DNA of 11,728 nucleotides from Hyphomicrobiales bacterium (GTDB lineage Bacteria > Pseudomonadota > Alphaproteobacteria > Rhizobiales > Xanthobacteraceae), in NCBI GenBank assembly GCA_023266695.1, contig JAHFPO010000063.1:1-11728 (forward strand). Reading direction: 5' to 3'. Below the pieces are notes generated by a model. The model saw only the letters and a program-made list of their open reading frames with translations, had not been told where the DNA came from and ran no database searches. Each line of letters opens with the position of its first letter. Position 1 is the first letter of the stretch. Position numbers and translations under genes: made by a program. Below, one piece after another: positions 5,580 to 11,728 of this stretch.

Positions 5580-6617
5580 TCACGCCTGCACGAAGCCGAC
5601 GATGTCCTTGACCGATTTCATGGTGGCGGCGGCGATCACGCGCGCACGGGCGGCGCCGTCGGCAAGTACGCCATCGATGGATTTCGGGTCCTGCACCAGC
5701 CGTTTCATTTCGGACCCGATCGGACCGAGTTTCTCGACCGCGAGTTCGGTGAGCGCCTCCTTGAAGCGCGAAAACTGCGCATTGCCGAAATCCTTGAGCA
5801 CGTCGGCCCTGGAGTTGCCGGCGAGCGCCGCGTAAATCCCGACCAGATTGTCGGCCTCGGGCCTGTTCTCGAGCCCCTTCTCCTCCGACGGCAACGGCTC
5901 GGGATCGGTCTTGGCCTTGCGGATCTTCTGGGCGATCTCGTCGGCGACGTCGGTGAGATTGATGCGCGAATAGTCGGAAGCGTCCGACTTCGACATTTTT
6001 TTCGTGCCGTCACGGAGCGACATCACCCGCGTCGCCGGACCGGAGATCAAGGGCTCGGTCAGCGGAAAGAACGCCTCGCCGAATCCGCGCGCGCGGATGC
6101 GCGCGGAATAGTCGTTGTTGAATTTCTGCGCGATGTCGCGGGCGAGCTCCAGATGCTGCTTCTGGTCCTCGCCCACCGGCACATGGGTCGCGCGATAAGC
6201 GAGGATGTCGGCGGCCATCAGGCAGGGATAGGCATAGAGCCCGATCGAGACGTTCTCGCGGTCCTTGCCCGCCTTCTCCTTGAACTGGGTCATGCGATTG
6301 AGCCAGCCCATGCGGGCGACGCAATTGAAGATCCAGGCGAGCTCGGCGTGCTCGTGCACCTGGGACTGGTTGAACACGATGTGGCGCTTCGGATCGATGC
6401 CGCAGGCGATGAAGGCCGCCGTCACCTCGCGGATGCTGCGGGTGAGCTCCTCGGGATCCTGCCAGACCGTGATGGCATGGAGGTCGACGACGCAATAGAT
6501 GCAGTCATGGGTGGTCTGCAGCTCGACGAACCGTTTGATCGCGCCGAGATAATTGCCGAGATGCAGATTGCCGGTCGGCTGCACCCCTGAAAATACGCGC
6601 TGCTGGAACGCCGCCAT
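5580..6617 (-). CDS. trpS: Tryptophan--tRNA ligase
   Basis: Class Ic aminoacyl-tRNA synthetase, 345 residues, charging tRNA-Trp. The HIGH-type motif is PTGNLHLGNY (14-23). The tryptophan/ATP pocket segments are VVDLHAIT (43-50), GLYAYPCLMAADIL (126-139) and VPVGEDQKQHLEL (147-159). The KMSKS loop is at 207-211. Length is normal for bacterial TrpRS. Start: ATG at 6617 giving MAAFQQRVFSGVQPTGNLHL, with GAGG upstream; the open frame continues to 6968, but that extension is arginine-rich shadow sequence antisense to the kinase gene. It heads the minus-strand cluster trpS-usp-nfu-tsaB-rimI and is divergent from the kinase at 6755, with 137 bases between. Confidence 0.97.
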   Translation of the reverse strand: MAAFQQRVFSGVQPTGNLHLGNYLGAIKRFVELQTTHDCIYCVVDLHAITVWQDPEELTRSIREVTAAFIACGIDPKRHIVFNQSQVHEHAELAWIFNCVARMGWLNRMTQFKEKAGKDRENVSIGLYAYPCLMAADILAYRATHVPVGEDQKQHLELARDIAQKFNNDYSARIRARGFGEAFFPLTEPLISGPATRVMSLRDGTKKMSKSDASDYSRINLTDVADEIAQKIRKAKTDPEPLPSEEKGLENRPEADNLVGIYAALAGNSRADVLKDFGNAQFSRFKEALTELAVEKLGPIGSEMKRLVQDPKSIDGVLADGAARARVIAAATMKSVKDIVGFVQA

Positions 6618-6694
6618 CAGAATCCCTCGATCCGGCGCCGCCTCATGCCACGCGCCGTGCGGGCGAGGCAAGGGGAGGCGGGAGGCGCGGCGAT

Positions 6695-6711
6695 GCCGCC
6701 GTTGCGGCGGC
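6695..6711. repeat. Inverted repeat between divergent trpS and adenosine kinase genes
   Basis: GCCGCCG (6695-6701) and CGGCGGC (6705-6711) form a perfect 7-base inverted repeat around TTG, in the middle of the 137-base divergent region. It could be an operator; in such GC-rich sequence it could also be chance. I found no convincing -35/-10 pair for either gene. Confidence 0.25.
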
Positions 6712-6754
6712 GGTATTCGTCTGGTAGGGCGGCACGCTCCATCCGGAGATCGAG

Positions 6755-7756
6755 ATGCCCGCTCCCCGCTATGACGTGATCGGCATCGGCAACGCCATCG
6801 TCGACGTGCTCGCGCGCACCGAGGACGATTTTCTCGTCCGCCATAAGATGCCGAAAGGCTCGATGTCGCTGATCGATGAGACGCGCGCCGAGGCGATCTA
6901 TGCGGCGATGGGTCCGGCGATCGAGATTTCCGGCGGCTCTGCCGCCAATACCGTCGCGGGCGTCGCATCCTTCGGCGGACGTGCCGCCTTCATCGGCAAG
7001 GTGAAGGACGACGCGCTCGGCCGGACCTTCGCCCACGACATCAGGGCCGCCGGCGTCGCCTTCACGACTCCGCCGGCGAGCCAGGGGCCCTCGACCGCGC
7101 GCTGCTATGTGCTGGTGACGCCCGACGGCGAGCGCACCATGAACACTTATCTTGGCGCCGCGCAGCATCTTTCTCCCGGCGACGTCTCCGAGGACGAGAT
7201 CGCGGCCGCCTCGATCACTTATCTCGAAGGCTATCTGTGGGATCCGAAGAACGCCAAGGACGCCTTTCTGAAGGCGGCGAAGATCGCGCATCAGGCGGGG
7301 CGGAGCGTCGCACTCACCTTGTCGGATTCCTTTTGCGTCGATCGCTGGCGCGGCGAGTTTCGCGGTCTCGTGCGCGACGGCGTGGTCGATCTTCTGTTCG
7401 CCAACGAATCGGAGCTGCACAGCCTGTATGAGACTGCGGATTTCGACACCGCGCTTCGCCATTTGCGCGGGGAAACTTCCCTCGCGGTCGTGACCCGCAG
7501 CGAGAAGGGCGCGGTGATCGTCACCCGCGAGAAGACCGAAGCGGTCCCTGCGTTTCCGGTCGAGCGGGTGGTCGATGCGACCGGCGCCGGCGATCTGTTC
7601 GCGGCGGGATTTCTCTATGGCTTCGCCCGCAAGATGCCGCATGCGACCTCGGCGCGGTTCGGCGCGCTGGCGGCGGCCGAGGTCATCTCCCATCTCGGCG
7701 CCCGGCCGGAACGACACCTAACCGATCTCGCGCGCGAGAACGGACTTCCGGTGTGA
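6755..7756 (+). CDS. PfkB-family carbohydrate kinase, probable adenosine kinase
   Basis: A 333-residue ribokinase-fold kinase, probably phosphorylating adenosine to AMP in purine salvage. The start MPAPRYDVIGIGNAIVDVLA is typical of alphaproteobacterial adenosine kinases. The substrate-binding GGSAANT is at residues 60-66, and GERTMNTYLGAA contributes to the lid. The PfkB signature DATGAGDLFAAGFL begins at 274, with the catalytic base D280 and the anion hole formed by GAGD. Start: ATG at 6755 with GGAG 6 bases upstream. It is divergent from trpS and ends 6 bases before the convergent maeB stop. Other PfkB substrates (ribose, other nucleosides) cannot be fully excluded, but overall similarity points to adenosine. 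Confidence 0.88.
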   Translation: MPAPRYDVIGIGNAIVDVLARTEDDFLVRHKMPKGSMSLIDETRAEAIYAAMGPAIEISGGSAANTVAGVASFGGRAAFIGKVKDDALGRTFAHDIRAAGVAFTTPPASQGPSTARCYVLVTPDGERTMNTYLGAAQHLSPGDVSEDEIAAASITYLEGYLWDPKNAKDAFLKAAKIAHQAGRSVALTLSDSFCVDRWRGEFRGLVRDGVVDLLFANESELHSLYETADFDTALRHLRGETSLAVVTRSEKGAVIVTREKTEAVPAFPVERVVDATGAGDLFAAGFLYGFARKMPHATSARFGALAAAEVISHLGARPERHLTDLARENGLPV

Positions 7757-7762
7757 TCGGTC

Positions 7763-10066
7763 TCAGCCGGAAATATTGAACGCCGCGATCGCCGCCATAT
7801 TGACGAGATCGGAATCCTTGGCGGAGAGCTGAACGATCTGCACCGGTTTATCCAGGCCGACGAGCAACGGCCCGATCACGGTGGCGCCGCCGAGCTCCTG
7901 CAGCATCTTGGTCGAGATCGAAGCCGAATGGAACGCCGGCATGATCAAGACATTGGCGGTTCCCGACAGGCGGTTGAACGGATAGGCGGCGGCGAGATCG
8001 CGATTGAGCGCGATGTCGGCGCCCATCTCGCCGTCGATCTCAAAGTCGACCCGCCGCTCGTGCAGGGTCTTCACCGCCTGCTGCACCCGCGCCGTGCGCT
8101 CGCCCGGCGGATGGCCGAAGGTCGAAAACGCGAGCATGGCGACGCGCGGCTCGTAGCCGAGCCGGCGCGCGACGCCCGCCGCCTCGATTGCAATCTCGAC
8201 CAGGTCTTCGGCTTCCGGCATTTCGGTCACGGCGGTGTCGGCGACCAGTACCGTGCGCCCGCGCGCGATCACAAGCGAGATTCCCATGACCCGGTGGCCA
8301 GGCTTGCGGTCGATCACCCGCCGCACGTCCTGGAGCGCGACCGAGAAATTGCGCGTGGCCCCCGTAACCATGGCGTCGGCGTCGCCGAGCGCCACCATGC
8401 AGGCCGCGAAGTGGTTGCGATCCGTGTTCACGAGCCGCTGACAATCGCGGAAGAGATAGCCCCGGCGTTGCAGTCGCTCGTAGAGATAGTTCGCGTAATC
8501 GACATTGCGCTTCGAGAGCGCCGCGTTGTGAATCTCGATCGCCTCGTGAAGGTCGATCCCCGCGTTCGCCGCCGCCGTTCTCACCCGGTCCTCGCGGCCG
8601 ACCAGAACCGCCGTGCCCAATCCCTGATGCACGAAGCTCGCAGCCGCGCGGATCACCTGCTCCTCCTCGCCCTCGGCGAAGACGACGCGTTTCGGTTGCC
8701 GGCGCAGCCGCTCGAACACGCGCTGCAGCACGCCCGCGACCGGATCGCGCCGCGTGCGCAACTGCTGTTTATAGGCATCCATGTCGACGATCGGCCGGCG
8801 CGCGACGCCGCTGTCCATGGCCGCCTTGGCGACCGCCGGCGGAATCGCCGAGATCAGCCGCGGATCGAACGGCACCGGGATGATGTAGTCGGGCCCATAT
8901 TTCGGCCGCGTGCCATAGGCGGCGGCGACGTCATCCGGCACGTCTTCGCGCGCCAGCTCCGCGAGCGCATGCGCCGCCGCGATCTTCATCTCCATATTGA
9001 TGGTGGTCGCGCGCACGTCGAGCGCGCCGCGGAAGATGTAGGGGAAGCCGAGCACGTTGTTGATCTGGTTGGGATAATCCGAGCGCCCGGTCGCCATGAT
9101 GGCGTCGTCGCGAACCGCGGCGACTTCTTCCGCCGTGATCTCGGGGTCGGGATTGGCCATGGCGAAGATGATCGGCTTGGCGGCCATCGATTTGATCATC
9201 TCGGGCGTGAACGCGCCCTTGGCCGAGAGTCCGAACACCACGTCGGCGCCCTCGATTGCCTGGGCAAGCGTGCGTGCTTTGGTCTCGACCGCATGGGCGG
9301 ACTTCCATTGGTTCATGCCGTCGCTGCGGCCCTTGTAGATCACGCCCTTGGTGTCGCACAGGAGGACATTCTTCACGCCAAGCCCCAGTGCTTTGAGCAA
9401 CTCGAGACAGGCGATGCCGGCGGAGCCGGCGCCGTTGCACACGAGTTTCGTGGTCTTGAGATCGCGGCCGGTCAGGTCGAGCGCGTTGATGAGACCCGCC
9501 GCCGCGATGATGGCGGTGCCATGCTGGTCGTCGTGAAAGACCGGGATGTCGAGTAGCTCGCGCAGACGCTGTTCGATGATGAAGCACTCGGGCGCCTTGA
9601 TGTCCTCGAGATTGATGCCGCCGAAGGTAAGTCCGAGATAACGTACGCAGTTGATGAACTCATCGGGATTCTCGGTGTTGATTTCGAGATCGAAGGCATC
9701 GATATCGGCGAAGCGTTTGAACAGGACCGCCTTTCCCTCCATCACCGGCTTGGCGGCGAGCGCGCCGAGATTGCCGAGGCCGAGGATGGCGGTGCCATTG
9801 GTGATGACGGCGACCAGATTGCCCTTGACCGTGTAGTCGTAAGCGCGGCCGGGATCCTCGGCGATCGCCAGCACCGGCACGGCGACGCCCGGCGAATAGG
9901 CGAGCGAAAGGTCGCGCTGGGTCGCCATCGGCTTGGTCGCGACGATCTCGAGCTTGCCCGGGCGGCCCTGGCTGTGAAACAGGAGCGCTTCCTGATCGGT
10001 GAAGTGCGGCCGCTCGGGGGGCTTCTTCGCCTCGGATTTGCGGCGTTTCTTGGTTTCGGCGTCCAT
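7763..10066 (-). CDS. maeB: NADP-dependent malic enzyme with phosphotransacetylase-like C-terminal domain
   Basis: Oxidative decarboxylation of malate to pyruvate, usually with NADP. Three regions are seen in about 767 residues: the malic N-terminal domain with DLSLAYSPGVAVPV, then the NAD(P)-binding domain with FHDDQHGTA and the dinucleotide loop CNGAGSAGIACLELL, then a phosphotransacetylase-like domain from about residue 435 to the end (VVFAEGEEEQVIRAA; DADAMVTGATRNFS; LSGTANVLIMPAFHSASIS). In MaeB proteins this tail has no transacetylase activity and serves oligomerisation and acetyl-CoA regulation. Start: ATG at 10066 has AAGGA at good distance; an upstream in-frame GTG at 10093 would add 9 residues but has GAGG only 2 bases away, so I prefer the ATG. 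The stop faces the kinase gene tail to tail. mutS is divergent. Confidence 0.95.
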   Translation of the reverse strand: MDAETKKRRKSEAKKPPERPHFTDQEALLFHSQGRPGKLEIVATKPMATQRDLSLAYSPGVAVPVLAIAEDPGRAYDYTVKGNLVAVITNGTAILGLGNLGALAAKPVMEGKAVLFKRFADIDAFDLEINTENPDEFINCVRYLGLTFGGINLEDIKAPECFIIEQRLRELLDIPVFHDDQHGTAIIAAAGLINALDLTGRDLKTTKLVCNGAGSAGIACLELLKALGLGVKNVLLCDTKGVIYKGRSDGMNQWKSAHAVETKARTLAQAIEGADVVFGLSAKGAFTPEMIKSMAAKPIIFAMANPDPEITAEEVAAVRDDAIMATGRSDYPNQINNVLGFPYIFRGALDVRATTINMEMKIAAAHALAELAREDVPDDVAAAYGTRPKYGPDYIIPVPFDPRLISAIPPAVAKAAMDSGVARRPIVDMDAYKQQLRTRRDPVAGVLQRVFERLRRQPKRVVFAEGEEEQVIRAAASFVHQGLGTAVLVGREDRVRTAAANAGIDLHEAIEIHNAALSKRNVDYANYLYERLQRRGYLFRDCQRLVNTDRNHFAACMVALGDADAMVTGATRNFSVALQDVRRVIDRKPGHRVMGISLVIARGRTVLVADTAVTEMPEAEDLVEIAIEAAGVARRLGYEPRVAMLAFSTFGHPPGERTARVQQAVKTLHERRVDFEIDGEMGADIALNRDLAAAYPFNRLSGTANVLIMPAFHSASISTKMLQELGGATVIGPLLVGLDKPVQIVQLSAKDSDLVNMAAIAAFNISG

Positions 10067-10112
10067 CTCGGGGTCCTTCAGGGCCGCGCTCACGGCCTCA
10101 CCCAGACGTTAG

Positions 10113-10126
10113 CCGAGCGGCCTCGG
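10113..10126. repeat. Short inverted repeat between maeB and mutS
   Basis: CCGAG (10113-10117) and CTCGG (10122-10126) flank CGGC in the 128-base divergent region. It lies near a possible but weak leftward promoter and could be an operator for maeB. Weak evidence. Confidence 0.2.
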
Positions 10127-10194
10127 ACTGAACAGGCACCTCGGTCTCCGGCCCGCGATGTAAGCCCGTCCCGCATCTGCTAGCGTGAGATGCC

Positions 10195-11728
10195 ATGCAC
10201 GGCGAGCAAAAGGGCATCGGGACGGACGCGGCGGCTGCGGAAGCAGGCGATGGCGCCAGCCGCGTCACCCCGATGATGGAGCAATATATCGAGATCAAGA
10301 CCGCCAATCCGGACTGCCTGCTGTTCTACCGGATGGGCGATTTCTACGAGCTGTTCTTCGAGGATGCCGAGGTCGCCTCCCGCGCCCTCGGGATCGTGCT
10401 CACCAAGCGCGGCAAGCATCTCGGCCGCGACATCCCGATGTGCGGCGTGCCGATCGAGCGGGCGGAGGAATATCTCCATCGCCTGATCGCCCACGGCCAT
10501 CGCGTCGCCGTCTGTGAGCAGCTCGAGGACCCGGCCGAGGCGAAGAAGCGCGGCTCCAAAGCGGTCGTGCGCCGCGACGTGATCCGGCTGGTGACGCCGG
10601 GCACCCTCACCGAGGACACGCTGCTCGAAGCCAAGCGCAACAACTGGCTCCTCGCCGTCGCCCGCGCGCGCCCTGCGAGCGACGCCGAGGCCGTCTTTGG
10701 TCTCGGCTGGCTCGACATCTCGACCGGAGAATTCCATGTCGCCGAGACCGACCCCACCCGGCTCGCCGCCGAGATCGCCCGTTTGGAGCCCGGCGAAGTC
10801 ATCGTGACGGATCAGGTCCATGACGATCCGGATCTCAAGGCGCTGTGGCGTTCGCTCGCCGCGGTGAGCCCGGTCACCAAGGATCTGTTCGACGGGGCGA
10901 CCGCCGAGCGCAGGCTTGCGGGATTCTTCGGCGTCGCCACGACTGAGGCTTTCGGCGCTTTCAGCCGGATTGAGCTCACCGCGGCGGCGGCGGCGATCAG
11001 TTATGTCGAGCGCACGCAGATCGGCCGCCGGCCGGCCTCGTCGCCGCCGGCGCGCGAGCCCGCCGGGGCCGTGCTCGCAATCGACGCCGCCACCCGCGCC
11101 AATCTCGAGCTCGTGCGCACGCTTGCGGGCGAGGCTCGCGGCAGCCTCATCTCGGTGATCGACCGCACGGTGACGGCGGCGGGTGCCCGGCTCCTCGCCT
11201 CGCGGCTTGCGAGCCCGCTCACCGATCCCGACGCGATCGCCCACCGCCTCGATGCCGTGACGTTTCTCCACGCAGACGCCCCGCGCCGGGCGGAATTGCG
11301 TGGCACGCTCACCGCCGCGCCCGATCTTTCCCGCGCGCTCGCCCGGCTTTCGCTCGGCCGTGGCGGTCCGCGCGATCTCGCGGCCTTGCGCGACAGCCTG
11401 GCGGCGGCGAAGAAGCTTGCCGGCGAGCTCGGCAAAAAGAACTTGCCGCGCGAGCTCGCGGCCGTCGCCAAGGCGCTCACTGCACCCGATCCGAAATTGC
11501 ATGGGGCGCTTGCCGACGCGCTCGCCGACGAACTGCCGCTCCTCAAGCATGACGGCGGATTCGTGCGCACGGGCTACGATCCCGATCTCGACGCGGCGCG
11601 CCGGCTGCGCGACGAGGCGCGCCAGATCCTCGCCGCGCTGCAGACGCGCTATGTCGAGGAAACGGCGGTCCGCTCCCTCAAGATCCGCCACAACAACGTG
11701 CTCGGATATTTCATCGAGGTGCCGGGGA
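10195..11728 (+). CDS. mutS: DNA mismatch repair protein MutS, 3' end cut by window end
   Basis: The mismatch-recognising ATPase of methyl- or nick-directed repair. 511 codons are visible, and family length is about 850-900. The mismatch-binding domain I begins near residue 27 (TPMMEQYIEIKTANPDCLLF) and contains GDFYELF with F50 and E52, the F-x-E that stacks on the mispaired base. The connector and core/lever domains follow, ending in IRHNNVLGYFIEVPG at the window edge. The clamp, Walker A/B ATPase and C-terminal dimer region lie outside. Start: ATG at 10195, the only in-frame ATG after a stop at 10186-10188; the ribosome site is weak (GTGAG). The N-terminal 25 residues are a non-conserved extension. 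It is divergent from maeB. The long frame on the opposite strand over this gene is its shadow. Confidence 0.97.
   Translation, partial: MHGEQKGIGTDAAAAEAGDGASRVTPMMEQYIEIKTANPDCLLFYRMGDFYELFFEDAEVASRALGIVLTKRGKHLGRDIPMCGVPIERAEEYLHRLIAHGHRVAVCEQLEDPAEAKKRGSKAVVRRDVIRLVTPGTLTEDTLLEAKRNNWLLAVARARPASDAEAVFGLGWLDISTGEFHVAETDPTRLAAEIARLEPGEVIVTDQVHDDPDLKALWRSLAAVSPVTKDLFDGATAERRLAGFFGVATTEAFGAFSRIELTAAAAAISYVERTQIGRRPASSPPAREPAGAVLAIDAATRANLELVRTLAGEARGSLISVIDRTVTAAGARLLASRLASPLTDPDAIAHRLDAVTFLHADAPRRAELRGTLTAAPDLSRALARLSLGRGGPRDLAALRDSLAAAKKLAGELGKKNLPRELAAVAKALTAPDPKLHGALADALADELPLLKHDGGFVRTGYDPDLDAARRLRDEARQILAALQTRYVEETAVRSLKIRHNNVLGYFIEVPG

Noticed and set aside
4220..5611. 463-residue plus-strand frame spanning nfu and the stress-protein gene
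   Set aside because: It runs antisense across two well-supported genes and their spacer and has no domain.
7928..9556. 542-residue open frame on the plus strand opposite maeB
   Set aside because: His/Arg/Asp-rich composition typical of antisense frames in GC-rich genes; maeB on the other strand is unmistakable.
10180..11691. 503-residue open frame on the minus strand opposite mutS
   Set aside because: Rich in Arg, Gly, Asp and Glu with no recognisable domain; it lies wholly over the clear mutS coding frame and is a GC-driven shadow.

Overview
The window looks like a chromosomal stretch of a GC-rich alphaproteobacterium, most likely Hyphomicrobiales (Rhizobiales). The evidence is the protein sequences: a Fur/Mur protein without the CxxC cysteines, a MaeB-type malic enzyme with a phosphotransacetylase-like tail, and a gene run trpS-usp-nfu-tsaB-rimI-fur that I recognise from that order. 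Most of the window is housekeeping.

Layout. Bases 1-411 hold most of fur (minus strand, cut by the window start) with its own promoter at 443-471. Bases 484-3073 are an accessory block between fur and rimI. It holds an internally deleted IS5-type remnant (484-700), a SAM-dependent methyltransferase (minus), a divergent AraC-family regulator (plus) and a terminator at 2915-2934. Bases 3073-6617 are a minus-strand cluster, in transcription order trpS, a universal stress protein, nfu, tsaB and rimI; tsaB and rimI overlap by 4 bases. Divergent from trpS is a PfkB-family adenosine kinase (6755-7756). It meets maeB (7763-10066, minus) tail to tail with 6 bases between. Divergent from maeB is mutS (from 10195, plus), which runs off the window end.

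The most interesting structure is the block between rimI and fur. It is bounded by 14-base inverted repeats (484-497 and 3060-3073, 13 of 14 matching), each flanked outside by TA. This looks like IS5-type termini with a TA target duplication. The right terminus supplies the last base of the rimI stop codon. I infer that IS-derived ends carried a regulator-methyltransferase pair into a compact rimI-fur junction.

Between the two passenger genes there are four direct copies of TGA-N4-RCGTCYG, with starts spaced 21, 30 and 21 bases. This is the geometry expected of tandem AraC-family half-sites. The four sites run through the likely araC promoter almost to the start codon, so autoregulation is plausible. 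The methyltransferase substrate cannot be told from the sequence. I found no CRISPR array, tRNA or rRNA gene, or recognisable defence system.
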